Assembly: GCA_050305405.1 (NCBI GenBank)
Contig: JBNLFG010000001.1
Span: 186,001 to 250,000, forward strand
Direction: 5' to 3'
Length of the DNA stretch: 64,000 nucleotides
Source of the DNA: Desulfolinea sp050305405
GTDB taxonomy: Bacteria; Chloroflexota; Anaerolineae; Anaerolineales; Villigracilaceae
Shown: in pieces, positions 33,734 to 41,097 of the stretch
Layout of the letters: every line of letters begins with the position of its first letter
How positions within the stretch are numbered: the first letter of the stretch is position 1
The notes under the pieces: generated by a model
What the model was told of the DNA's origin: nothing
Databases searched by the model: none
What the model saw: the letters and a program-made list of their open reading frames with translations, nothing else
Made by a program: the position numbers and the translations under genes

Positions 33734-33860
33734 AGTTTCTCCAATCTTCACTTCTCCGCAGATCCTGCGAGGCTCTTTGCCCAACGCCTGAGTGCGGGAA
33801 AGTTTGGGGTGTGACATAAATTTGCCCCCGCAAAAGAATGACGGGGACTTAACGCGCAAT
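33734..33860 (-). promoter_or_regulatory. Leader of the rplU transcript
   Basis: About 120 nt with two possible hairpins: CGCAG-GAT-CTGCG at 33757-33769 close to the ribosome binding site, and a CCCCG/CGGGG pair at 33825-33846. A ribosomal-protein leader that controls translation is possible but was not matched to a known family. Confidence 0.35.
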
Positions 33861-33888
33861 ATTATAGCACAAGCGAAAGGGAAGTCAA
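33861..33888 (-). promoter_or_regulatory. Promoter of rplU-rpmA-rpmE
   Basis: On the minus strand TTGACT (33883-33888), a 16-bp spacer, then TATAAT (33861-33866). The stretch 33889-34069 beyond it holds nothing else I can name. Confidence 0.75.
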
Positions 33889-34112
33889 CCAAAAAGACAG
33901 TCTGATTTCAAGACGACCATTAAATACTGGGGGACGCCGTATTGAAACCAAACTCACATTATGCGCTTCTATAGGTACTCTAAATGCGTTCAAGGCTACT
34001 CAACCACATCAAAAACAAAATTGTCAGGTTGCTCGTTGTTTTTCAACAAAAATAAAATGAAAGGGGCATTATAATAAGAGGGATATTGCGAATTAAAAAT
34101 TGGGAGTCCCTC

Positions 34113-34748
34113 ATGACCAAGCTAGTTTTAGATGAAAAAGTCTCGAGATTATACGCGCCTTCTGCGCGTTACATCTCAACCGTTGATGTTCCCGAATTAA
34201 AATTCCTGATGATCGACGGCAGAATTGAAGAAGAGCAAAATCTTAAAACTTCTGAGTCTTTTCAGGAAGCGCTTAATGTCATTAGCGGTATTTCGTTTAC
34301 ACTGAAGTTTATGTCCAAGCTTAACCGAAAGAAACCTATCGATTACAACATCATGCCCATGGAGGCATTATGGCAAATCGGCGATCAAGGTGACCTTATC
34401 AATCGCGGCGGCTGGCAATGGACTCTTATGGCAATGCAACCAAAACACATCACCGACGAAATGGTCAATAATGCGGTCGAAAGTTTACGCAAAAAACAAG
34501 GCGAAGTTCCTGCGTTGGGATTGATACGCTACACAAACCTTCACGAAAGCTTGGCTATTCAGATCATGCACGTCGGCTCCCAAGAACTGATACCGATGAC
34601 CTTTGAACGCATGCAAGACTACGCTAAACACAAAGGCTACGAACTCTCTGGCGCCTACCATGAAATCTACATCAGCGACCCGCGCCATGAACACCCTGAC
34701 AAAGAGCGTACGATTATCCGTCACCCGGTCAAAGAGGCTAAGAAATAA
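34113..34748 (+). CDS. GyrI-like ligand-binding domain protein
   Basis: A 211-residue protein. The segment KFLMIDGRIEEEQNLKTSESFQEALNVI opens the domain, and the later WQWTLMAMQPKHIT and GEVPALGLIRYTNLHE fit the stand-alone GyrI-like small-molecule-binding fold. No DNA-binding domain is present. The ATG at 34113 has GGGAG upstream; a TTG at 34086 is less likely. A TATAAT lies at 34070-34075. Ligand unknown. Confidence 0.78.
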   Translation: MTKLVLDEKVSRLYAPSARYISTVDVPELKFLMIDGRIEEEQNLKTSESFQEALNVISGISFTLKFMSKLNRKKPIDYNIMPMEALWQIGDQGDLINRGGWQWTLMAMQPKHITDEMVNNAVESLRKKQGEVPALGLIRYTNLHESLAIQIMHVGSQELIPMTFERMQDYAKHKGYELSGAYHEIYISDPRHEHPDKERTIIRHPVKEAKK

Positions 34749-34750
34749 AA

Positions 34751-35353
34751 ATGACCGAAAAAAAACTAGACGTAGCTCCATTAAAATTTGAAGAAATTAT
34801 TGCTGCCGAGTACGAATATATCGCCCAAACCGCTTTTCAGGCACAAGAAGATCGTGCGCGAGTCACATCCTTCTATATCGTCAGTCTGGGAAGTTTGTTC
34901 GGCGCTTTTTTTAGCACCAATTTCAGCGACGAAAAAGTGACAACACTCGCTTATCTAGGCTTCTCAGGGCTATTCTTCTTTTTATCCTATTTTGGGTTTA
35001 TTACACTCAGGCAGCTCATCGTGCTCCGTAAGGCATGGTTTGAATCTGCAAAGGCCATGAATCAGATTAAAGATTTTCTAATTAGCAAAAATAGCGAAAT
35101 AAGCGCAGCTTTTCGCTGGCAATCCAAAACACTCCCTCCACCCTATAAACCCGGGAATGTAGCTTATTTATTAGCACAACAAGTTGCATTGCTGGGAGCT
35201 ATCACCATCGGCGCATCTGTTTATTATGCAATGAGGGCCTTCCCAAAAACACTATCCCTTCACCCAATTCTATCCCCCGCCATCGCAGGGATCGTTGGCA
35301 TCATTTTTCTAGGCTTCCAAATGAGCTTTTACCGCAAGCAGCTCAAAAAATAA
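34751..35353 (+). CDS. Four-helix membrane protein of unknown function
   Basis: A 200-residue protein. A cytoplasmic-type N-terminus (EYEYIAQTAFQAQEDRARVTSF) precedes two helices (about 42-58 and 70-92). A charged middle and a second pair (about 138-160 and 172-192) follow. It starts 2 nt after the GyrI-like gene, so the two are co-transcribed. I do not recognise the family. The layout of helical head, paired helices and short loops recalls small membrane sensors or effectors, but that is only a shape comparison. Confidence 0.65.
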   Translation: MTEKKLDVAPLKFEEIIAAEYEYIAQTAFQAQEDRARVTSFYIVSLGSLFGAFFSTNFSDEKVTTLAYLGFSGLFFFLSYFGFITLRQLIVLRKAWFESAKAMNQIKDFLISKNSEISAAFRWQSKTLPPPYKPGNVAYLLAQQVALLGAITIGASVYYAMRAFPKTLSLHPILSPAIAGIVGIIFLGFQMSFYRKQLKK

Positions 35354-35360
35354 ACCACCC

Positions 35361-35389
35361 TTGCCTTCAAACGCAGGCACTTGTACAAT
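35361..35389 (+). promoter_or_regulatory. Promoter of crcB
   Basis: TTGCCT (35361-35366), a 17-bp spacer, TACAAT (35384-35389). The leader to the ATG at 35462 is about 65 nt. Confidence 0.6.
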
Positions 35390-35461
35390 AGCCGACATTA
35401 AGCGTTGTGAGTTGCCCTTGGGCGAACCCTTCACGCAAATCCGCATCACGAAGAGGAGCCT

Positions 35462-35845
35462 ATGGGCAATTTTCTTTTTATTGGACTTGGGGGCTTTCTG
35501 GGCGCAATCATGCGCTATGCACTCAGCAACTTTGTGCAAAACTGGTCGAAGTTTTCTCAATTCCCATTTGGAACACTGGTCGTCAACCTGATTGGTTGCC
35601 TGTTAATTGGCGCTTTAGCACAACTAGCTGAATCACGTGATATTTTCACCCCTGAAACAAGCTCGCTTGTCTTTCTCGGCTTTCTGGGAGCCTTCACCAC
35701 CTTTTCCACCTTTAGCTCTGAGAGCGTCAATCTCATGCGCAACGGGCAAAATCTGCTCTCTTACTTAAACATCGGCGCGAGCGTTGTGCTCGGTCTTGCA
35801 GCTGTCTGGTTGGGACGCACTTTCACCGCTTTCTTCACAAACTAA
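35462..35845 (+). CDS. crcB: Fluoride exporter CrcB/Fluc
   Basis: A 127-residue, four-helix channel. GGFLGAIMRYALS, PFGTLVVNLIGCLLIG and the central GFLGAFTTFSTFSSE are the Fluc pore and sodium-site signatures. It exports fluoride as a dual-topology dimer. GAGGAG precedes the ATG. The leader lacks the crcB riboswitch core. The last 4 bp overlap the convergent DUF6504-like gene. Confidence 0.93.
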   Translation: MGNFLFIGLGGFLGAIMRYALSNFVQNWSKFSQFPFGTLVVNLIGCLLIGALAQLAESRDIFTPETSSLVFLGFLGAFTTFSTFSSESVNLMRNGQNLLSYLNIGASVVLGLAAVWLGRTFTAFFTN

Positions 35846-36198
35846 CCCATTTCGCGGTACAAAAACCAGCTTCCCTTTTTATCGTCAACGCTCTTCACTT
35901 CACGGTCATAATATAGATCGAAAACCCGACCACCCTCCGCGCGCACGCGGAAATGAAATCTGCCTACGCCGCGCGATCCGCGTGTGGATGCCGCCGCCGC
36001 GTGGCTCGGACGCATATTCCGCCCCATACGCCCTCGTCGTTCAAAATCCCGTTGCTCGCTCAATAACTCAATAACCCGAAAGCGCTCTTCCTGCCAAATG
36101 AAGGCATCCGGGCACGGAGGTGTTTTCTCCAAAGGCGGCGGCGAATCAAACACGACCTCGACTTGCTCCCCAATAAAACGCACTGGTTCCAACTTCAT
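35842..36198 (-). CDS. DUF6504-like small protein
   Basis: A 118-residue soluble, Arg-rich protein. The strand pattern PVRFIGEQVEVVFDSPPPL, FIWQEERFRVIELL and a final GRVFDLYYDREVKS...WFLYREM fits DUF6504, small beta-rich proteins in which a late aromatic segment is typical. The start at 36198 follows a GGGAGAAGG site; a 20-residue longer form is possible. Function unknown. Confidence 0.65.
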   Translation of the reverse strand: MKLEPVRFIGEQVEVVFDSPPPLEKTPPCPDAFIWQEERFRVIELLSEQRDFERRGRMGRNMRPSHAAAASTRGSRGVGRFHFRVRAEGGRVFDLYYDREVKSVDDKKGSWFLYREMG

Positions 36199-36353
36199 CA
36201 CCTTCTCCCTACCTCCTTTGCCATCTTCACGACAACCTAAACACAAAGTCAAAAGCATCCGGACTTTTGCTTGTCAATACCGAAACTTGGAGTTATTGCA
36301 ACTTTCGCCAACTCCCTGCGTAAAAAGATAAGTGAAATACAAAGGAGAATCAA

Positions 36354-36563
36354 ATGACTGAAAATATTAAACGATTGTACCGCAGCACCACCGACACCAT
36401 GCTAGCTGGCGTCTGCAGCGGACTGGCAGACTACGCAGAGCTCGACCCCACCCTCATTCGCCTGCTCTTCGTGCTGGCCTTCTTCATGACGGGACCCGGC
36501 ATCTTCATCGCCTACCTGATCATGATGATAGTCATCCCCCAGAAGCCTGCCGAAACTATTTAG
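36354..36563 (+). CDS. PspC-domain membrane protein
   Basis: A 69-residue protein. RLYRSTTDTMLAGVCSGLADYAELDPTLIRL is divided by the usual Gly-rich turn and followed by one helix (about 40-62) ending in IVIPQKP. PspC-domain proteins sense or counter envelope stress. AAAGGAGA lies before the ATG. Confidence 0.9.
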   Translation: MTENIKRLYRSTTDTMLAGVCSGLADYAELDPTLIRLLFVLAFFMTGPGIFIAYLIMMIVIPQKPAETI

Positions 36564-36575
36564 CCCTCTATCAAA

Positions 36576-36640
36576 AAACACCCTTGTAGTAACGACTTCA
36601 GCCGTTCAGAGCAATTATAGTCACTACTATAAGGGTGTTT
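36576..36640. repeat. Structured inverted repeat after the PspC gene
   Basis: Outer arms 36576-36585 and 36631-36640 are perfect 10-bp complements. GTAGT/ACTAC extends the stem after a bulge, and inner parts are degenerate. Possible decayed palindromic repeat or terminator. Confidence 0.45.
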
Positions 36641-36656
36641 CAGAATACGCTATAAC

Positions 36657-36691
36657 GAAACTTCCGAAGTTTTGAAAACTTCGGAAGTTTC
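36657..36691. repeat. Perfect palindrome, copy 2 of the repeated 33-bp core
   Basis: 17-bp arms around a single G. Bases 36658-36690 are identical to 13383-13415. It is placed as a terminator for the minus-strand fragment at 36701-36796. Confidence 0.7.
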
Positions 36692-36700
36692 ATTTTTTAA

Positions 36701-36796
36701 TCACTCTTTCACCAGTGACCGGAAGACATCCTCTAACGCCGCTTCACCGCGCTCGGCTTCAAGCCCGACTTCTCCAACCATAATTTCCTCTTTCAT
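36701..36796 (-). pseudogene. Short relic resembling the C-terminus of an ABC ATPase
   Basis: The 31-codon frame ends in GEAALEDVFRSLVKE. This resembles the tail of ABC-2-type ATPases, such as EPTLEDAYVRLVGG in the ATPase at 47976-48947. No Walker motifs are present and no ribosome binding site is clear. The rest of the 36564-36849 stretch holds only the two hairpins. Confidence 0.35.
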
Positions 36797-36849
36797 TAAA
36801 AAATGAACGTAAGCTCCTCAAACAGGCTAAAAAGTCAACAATCAACCTC

Positions 36850-36878
36850 TTGCTTTTTATAAAAATAGAATATACAAT
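36850..36878 (+). promoter_or_regulatory. Promoter of the Rrf2 regulator
   Basis: TTGCTT (36850-36855), a 17-bp spacer, TACAAT (36873-36878). A CCTACAGGA element follows at 36882-36890, over the expected transcription start. Confidence 0.6.
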
Positions 36879-36881
36879 AAA

Positions 36882-36890
36882 CCTACAGGA
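36882..36890. promoter_or_regulatory. CCTACAGGA element, putative Rrf2 site
   Basis: A near-palindrome 3 bp after the -10 box. It matches CCTATAGGA in the same position of the next promoter (37372-37380). Confidence 0.4.
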
Positions 36891-36900
36891 TTACTAGAGA

Positions 36901-37329
36901 ATGAGACTATCAAAACGCAGTGAATACGGCATTCGTGCCATGCTCAAGTTAGCTACCCATAACCAGGATGACCTTGTCAGCCTGAAAGAGATCGCCAAAG
37001 AAGAGAATATTCCACTCAAGTTTCTTGAGCAGATTTTTCTCGCGCTCAAAAATGCAGGCTTGCTCCACAGCAAGAGCGGACGCGGTGGCGGTTACTATCT
37101 CGGCAAACCCATCGATCAGATCGTTATTGGACAAATTGTGAGAATTTTGGATGGCCCCCTTGCACCAATCAACTGTGTTAGCGAAACATCCTACGAGCCT
37201 TGCGACTGTCCCGATGAAGAAAAGTGCGGTCTACGCCTGGTCATGCTGGATGTGCGCAATGCAATTGCCGCCATTCTCGACAACACAACTCTCGCTGACA
37301 CCCTGAAACGCACTGAAGAGAATGAATAG
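36901..37329 (+). CDS. Rrf2-family regulator with four cysteines
   Basis: A 142-residue protein. The N-terminal winged helix (RLSKRSEYGIRAML, then PLKFLEQIFLALKNAGLL and GRGGGYYLGKP) is standard Rrf2. Cys92, Cys101, Cys103 and Cys109 cluster where IscR holds its iron-sulfur ligands (Cys92, 98, 104), so an Fe-S or thiol sensor is plausible. It lies 65 nt upstream of a TauE-type sulfur exporter, and both promoters share a CCTAYAGGA element. Probably a repressor of itself and the exporter in response to sulfur or redox state. Confidence 0.87.
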   Translation: MRLSKRSEYGIRAMLKLATHNQDDLVSLKEIAKEENIPLKFLEQIFLALKNAGLLHSKSGRGGGYYLGKPIDQIVIGQIVRILDGPLAPINCVSETSYEPCDCPDEEKCGLRLVMLDVRNAIAAILDNTTLADTLKRTEENE

Positions 37330-37364
37330 AAAGAGCAAAACTCTTTTTATTTGCCTTAAAACTA

Positions 37365-37380
37365 TATAATTCCTATAGGA
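37365..37380 (+). promoter_or_regulatory. -10 box and abutting palindrome of the TauE-type exporter
   Basis: TATAAT (37365-37370) is followed at once by the palindrome TCCTATAGGA (37371-37380). No strong -35 is seen. The AGGAG inside the palindrome may also serve as ribosome binding site, 13 nt from the ATG. Confidence 0.5.
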
Positions 37381-37394
37381 GATTAGCCAATAAA

Positions 37395-38144
37395 ATGGAT
37401 GCCACTCTTTTTACCTTCATTGCCATTGGCTTTCTTGCCCAAATAATCGATGGCTCATTGGGCATGGCTTACGGTGTTAGTTCAACGACCTTTCTGCTTG
37501 GAGTGGGCGTGCCACCCGCCTTAGCTAGCGCAAGCGTTCATCTTTCAGAGATCTTCACAACCGCAGTTTCAGGGTTGTCGCATTGGAAACTGGGCAATGT
37601 GGACAAGGAAATTGTCAAAAAGCTACTCCTTCCTGGCGTACTGGGCGGGATTGCAGGGGCTTATATTCTGACATCAATTCCAACAGACATCATTAAGCCA
37701 CTTGTTTCAGCTTACTTGCTCGTAATGGGTCTCGTCATTCTCAAAAAGGTCATCGAGAGACACGACCATAAACCAACACCCCTCTCATCGAAAAAATTAA
37801 TCTCCCTTGGTGTCATCGGCGGGTTCTTTGACGCTGTTGGCGGCGGTGGTTGGGGGCCGATTGTCACCACCACACTGGTCGCCAATGGAGAAACCCCGCG
37901 CTTCACTATCGGCTCCGTCAACTTGACAGAATTTGCCGTCACGCTCGCAGAATCACTGACCTTTGCCCTGCTTCTGCAAGGAGTCGCATGGAACGTCGTT
38001 GCTGGATTACTGATCGGAGGCGTAATTGCGGCTCCACTGGGCGCATACGCCACGAAAAAGCTACCCGCTCGAGCGCTAATGGGCATGGTCGGCTTGGTGA
38101 TTGTTGGTTTGAGCATACGCACAATCTACCTAACCTTTGCTTAG
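37395..38144 (+). CDS. TauE/SafE-family sulfite or sulfonate exporter
   Basis: A 249-residue protein with about eight helices in two halves. The first half opens with IGFLAQIIDGSLGMAYGVSS and the second repeats it as IGGFFDAVGGGGWGPIVTTTL, the TauE/SafE inverted repeat. Members export sulfite, sulfoacetate or related anions. Controlled in all likelihood by the adjacent Rrf2 protein; it may discharge sulfite from sulfide oxidation by the first cluster, which is inference. Confidence 0.88.
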   Translation: MDATLFTFIAIGFLAQIIDGSLGMAYGVSSTTFLLGVGVPPALASASVHLSEIFTTAVSGLSHWKLGNVDKEIVKKLLLPGVLGGIAGAYILTSIPTDIIKPLVSAYLLVMGLVILKKVIERHDHKPTPLSSKKLISLGVIGGFFDAVGGGGWGPIVTTTLVANGETPRFTIGSVNLTEFAVTLAESLTFALLLQGVAWNVVAGLLIGGVIAAPLGAYATKKLPARALMGMVGLVIVGLSIRTIYLTFA

Positions 38145-38647
38145 TTGGTTTTTTCGCTCTTGAACCAATACCCCACTGGGCGAAGCGGCAGCCAGTTCAC
38201 ATGATAGCCTTTCCCCGCATAAGCTTGCATCAATTTGACTGCATGGCGCAGATTCTCACGATCAAAATTAAGCGGCAGTGTCAAAATCTCTTCCAAAGCT
38301 GAGTGCAAGGGCCTCGAGCTGATACTTTTATAGAAGCGATATTCGACCTGCCAGGCATCCAATTCCCCATACACCGAGAGGGCTGTCCACATGCCTTGTT
38401 TGAGATGATGTACTTCATGCACGAGCAAACTCAGCAGTTTCGGATCATCCAGTTTGCTCTCCGTCGAATAATAGCGCTTATTCAAAGAGATATTGCGAAA
38501 GAGAAACCAACGCGCACCTGTGCTCTTTGAATATTTGCGAAAACGCAAACGCACCTGATGCGCGCGAATATACTCAACGGTCTCTTTACCCAGATCACTT
38601 ACCTGCGCTAGTGTATCGAAAAGAGTTTCGCGCCAAATTTTATCCAT
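38141..38647 (-). CDS. Small protein with HExxH motif
   Basis: A 168-residue protein with no signal peptide. LLVHEVHHLKQG (HEVHH) is a zinc-metallopeptidase-type motif, and YGELDAWQVEYRFYKS lies about 15 residues later and could give the third ligand. The C-terminus is basic (GYHVNWLPLRPVGYWFKSEK). The start at 38647 (ATG) is preferred over the GTG at 38668. It overlaps the TauE stop by 4 bp. Family not recognised. Confidence 0.7.
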   Translation of the reverse strand: MDKIWRETLFDTLAQVSDLGKETVEYIRAHQVRLRFRKYSKSTGARWFLFRNISLNKRYYSTESKLDDPKLLSLLVHEVHHLKQGMWTALSVYGELDAWQVEYRFYKSISSRPLHSALEEILTLPLNFDRENLRHAVKLMQAYAGKGYHVNWLPLRPVGYWFKSEKTN

Positions 38648-38716
38648 TTTGATAGACCCTGATAGCACACTCGGTTAGAATAGAGCTTAAGTATACAACA
38701 CAGAAGAGGTATTTTT

Positions 38717-39868
38717 ATGCGTGAAGTCGCCATCCTTGGCATCGGTCAAACAAAAGTAGACGAACATTGGGAACGCTCCATTCGTGATTTAGCGGGTGAG
38801 GCAATTGCCAATACATTGCAAGATGCACAGCAGGAAGAATTCGACGCGCTTTTCAGCGGCAATATGCTTTCAGGCTTGATCGACCAGCAAAACAATCTCG
38901 GCTCTGTCATTGCTGATTGGGTTGGTTTCAAAGGCGAATCCGTCAAAGTGGAATCGGCCTGCTCTTCAGGGGCATCTGCATTTCGAGCCGGAATCATCGC
39001 TGTTGCATCGGGCGAAATTGATTCCGCGATGGTCGTCGGCGTCGAGAAAATGACTGACTCAGCCCCAACAGACATCACATCCGCTTTGGCGACGGCTGCC
39101 GACTCCGATTGGGAGTTGGAGCAAGGCGTTTCCTTTGTCGGGCTAAACGCGCTCATCATGCGCCGCTATATGCACGAATATGGCTGGAAACATGCAGATT
39201 TTGCACCTTTCTCATTGAATGCACATGCCAACGCCGCACATAACCCCAATGCTCGCTTACCCTTTGCGATCACGCAAAAGCAGTATTTAAACGCCAGCAT
39301 GATTGCTGCACCGATCAATTTGATGGATGCTTCGCCAGTCGGCGACGGGGCGGCCGCGGCGTTGATTGTGCCCCTTGATAGGGTACGCAACGAGAAGCGA
39401 GCGATACAAGTGCTGGGAAGTGGGTCTGCTACCGATACGATCAGCGTTCACTCACGAAAGACGCCGCTCTTTCTACAGGCAGCTTATCTCTCTGCGCAAC
39501 AGGCCTACAAACAGGCAGGCGTCACAGCCGATGAGATCGACTTCTTCGAGTTACACGATGCATTCTCAATCATGTCGGCGCTCTCGCTCGAGGCCTGCGG
39601 TTTCGCGGAACAGGGTCAGGGGCCGAGACTGGCATTAGATAACGAGATCACGCCAAAAGGCGGACGCATCCCGATTTGCACACGCGGCGGTTTGAAGGCT
39701 CGCGGGCATCCCGTTGGCGCGACCGGCATGTACCAAATCATCGAATCCGTCCAGCAATTGCGAGGCGAATGTGGTGAAACACAGGTTGAGAAAGCAAAAA
39801 TCGGTATGGCGCAAAATATCGGTGGTTCTGGCGCAAGTATCTTGACCCATATTTTGCGAAAAATTTAG
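38717..39868 (+). CDS. Thiolase-superfamily acyltransferase (SCP2/archaeal thiolase type)
   Basis: A 383-residue protein. Nucleophile Cys in VESACSSGASAFRAG (about residue 78). Later catalytic parts are FFELHDAFSIM and GLKARGHPVGATGMYQ. The last Cys-containing loop of classic thiolases is replaced by AQNIGGSGAS, as in SCP2-type/nondecarboxylating thiolases that work with a DUF35 partner. No DUF35 gene is adjacent. Possible acetoacetyl-CoA thiolase or an isoprenoid/fatty-acid acyltransferase. Confidence 0.87.
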   Translation: MREVAILGIGQTKVDEHWERSIRDLAGEAIANTLQDAQQEEFDALFSGNMLSGLIDQQNNLGSVIADWVGFKGESVKVESACSSGASAFRAGIIAVASGEIDSAMVVGVEKMTDSAPTDITSALATAADSDWELEQGVSFVGLNALIMRRYMHEYGWKHADFAPFSLNAHANAAHNPNARLPFAITQKQYLNASMIAAPINLMDASPVGDGAAAALIVPLDRVRNEKRAIQVLGSGSATDTISVHSRKTPLFLQAAYLSAQQAYKQAGVTADEIDFFELHDAFSIMSALSLEACGFAEQGQGPRLALDNEITPKGGRIPICTRGGLKARGHPVGATGMYQIIESVQQLRGECGETQVEKAKIGMAQNIGGSGASILTHILRKI

Positions 39869-39878
39869 ATTTTAGCCA

Positions 39879-39907
39879 TTGTATCGAGTCTCTTTTTCTT
39901 CTATACT
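39879..39907 (+). promoter_or_regulatory. Promoter of the PilZ gene
   Basis: TTGTAT (39879-39884), a 17-bp spacer, TATACT (39902-39907). AAGGAGGTG follows before the ATG at 39934. Confidence 0.6.
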
Positions 39908-39933
39908 AGGAGCATAAAAGGAGGTGCCTTGTC

Positions 39934-40353
39934 ATGTTCAAATCCAAAAAAGAAAGCAATAGCGACAAAAGACGTGAAAGCCGCAAAAATTTTTCTTATT
40001 ACATGCAATTACAAAACGCCGTAACAAAAGAAGTTATTGGGCATTTATCTGATATCAGCACGGGTGGTTTCAAACTTGATTCTGAAAACCCGATTGCGCC
40101 GAATAAAGATTTTGACTTTCACTTGGCATTATCACCCGAGGTTGCGTCCAAGTCTTATATGATCTTTCGGGCGCGCAGCAAGTGGTGCAAAGCCGACCCA
40201 ATTGATCCTTTTGTCTACAATGTAGGATTTCACCTGACCGCTATGGACAACGAAGATCGTGATATTTTTGTGCGCGTTCTTGAAAAATACGGTTCAGAGA
40301 AATCAAGGTACGACTCAAAAACAACGCCATCACGCAGCAAACGCTGGTGGTAG
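39934..40353 (+). CDS. PilZ-domain protein
   Basis: A 139-residue protein. The c-di-GMP contact motifs are present: RRESRKNF (RxxxR) and HLSDISTGGF (D-x-S-x-x-G). The stand-alone PilZ domain suggests a c-di-GMP receptor acting on motility, surface or exopolysaccharide systems. It has a strong own promoter, ribosome binding site and terminator. The C-terminus is basic (SRSKRWW). Confidence 0.88.
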   Translation: MFKSKKESNSDKRRESRKNFSYYMQLQNAVTKEVIGHLSDISTGGFKLDSENPIAPNKDFDFHLALSPEVASKSYMIFRARSKWCKADPIDPFVYNVGFHLTAMDNEDRDIFVRVLEKYGSEKSRYDSKTTPSRSKRWW

Positions 40354-40384
40354 AAAGAGCCCCTTTCGGGGCTCTTTCTCTTTT
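40353..40384 (+). terminator. Terminator of the PilZ gene
   Basis: An 11-bp stem (40353-40363 with 40368-40378), loop TTTC, then a T-rich tail. The following promoter begins at 40387. Confidence 0.85.
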
Positions 40385-40386
40385 TA

Positions 40387-40415
40387 TTGCAACATCGCCT
40401 ACTTTCGCCTAAAAT
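40387..40415 (+). promoter_or_regulatory. Promoter giving a leaderless plsC transcript
   Basis: TTGCAA (40387-40392), a 17-bp spacer, TAAAAT (40410-40415). The ATG at 40423 lies 7 nt after the -10 box, with no ribosome binding site. Confidence 0.75.
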
Positions 40416-40422
40416 CGCACTC

Positions 40423-41091
40423 ATGCTGACCAAAAATATTCTCCGCACCCTTATTCGCTTTTTTGTAAACCGCATTGCAAAAGTAGAAATACTCCATCGC
40501 GAAAAACTACCTGCTACAGGCAGTTATGTCTTTGCGACCAACCATCTCGGCATTCTGGATGCTTTTCTGGCTTACTACGTTCTCGACCGCTGGGATTTCT
40601 TTATCCCCGTCGCTGAAAAATGGGCAGAGAATGCCTTTTTGCGCTGGTTGGGCAAGCATCTGAATTTTATTTTTATCGACCGCTTCAATCCCGATATTCA
40701 TGCGCTGCGTGAAATTCTAAAAAGGATGGAGCGCGGCGAGGTGCTGGTCATCGCACCGGAAGGAACGCGTAGTCGCAGCGAAAAAATGGCAGAGGGGAAG
40801 CCCGGGGTTAGCTATCTGGCGTCGAAGTCGCAATTTCCAGTCATCCCGGTCGGGTTGGCCGGCACAGAAGATCGCATCTTTTTTGGTAACTTGAAGAAGC
40901 TCAAGCGCACAGAAATTCAAATCACGATCGGAGATGCTTTCACCTTGGCAGCCCTGCCACGCAAAAATCGAGACGAGGTTTTACAAGCGTATACCGACGA
41001 GATCATGTGTCAGATCGCTGCGCTCATCCCGGAGAAAAATCGTGGTTTTTATGCGGAGTATCCGCGTTTGAAAGAGTTGCTGGCACGCTAG
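40423..41091 (+). CDS. plsC: 1-acyl-glycerol-3-phosphate acyltransferase-like protein
   Basis: A 222-residue protein. Catalytic box NHLGILD (NHx4D) and substrate box APEGTRSRS are both present, as is FIFIDRFNPD between them and VIPVGLAGTED after. It acylates lysophosphatidic acid or a related lipid at the inner membrane. A longer frame from a TTG at 40387 would begin inside the -35 box, so the start at 40423 is chosen. Some members act on other acceptors, so the exact acceptor is open. Confidence 0.88.
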   Translation: MLTKNILRTLIRFFVNRIAKVEILHREKLPATGSYVFATNHLGILDAFLAYYVLDRWDFFIPVAEKWAENAFLRWLGKHLNFIFIDRFNPDIHALREILKRMERGEVLVIAPEGTRSRSEKMAEGKPGVSYLASKSQFPVIPVGLAGTEDRIFFGNLKKLKRTEIQITIGDAFTLAALPRKNRDEVLQAYTDEIMCQIAALIPEKNRGFYAEYPRLKELLAR

Positions 41092-41097
41092 CCAAGC

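Noticed and set aside
33734..33892. N-terminal extension of bL21
   Set aside because: The region holds the promoter and leader; bL21 is full length from 33733.
35390..35461. Fluoride riboswitch before crcB
   Set aside because: The conserved core of the crcB motif (the GATGACTCCT-type end and the AUAAAC bulge) is absent from this leader.
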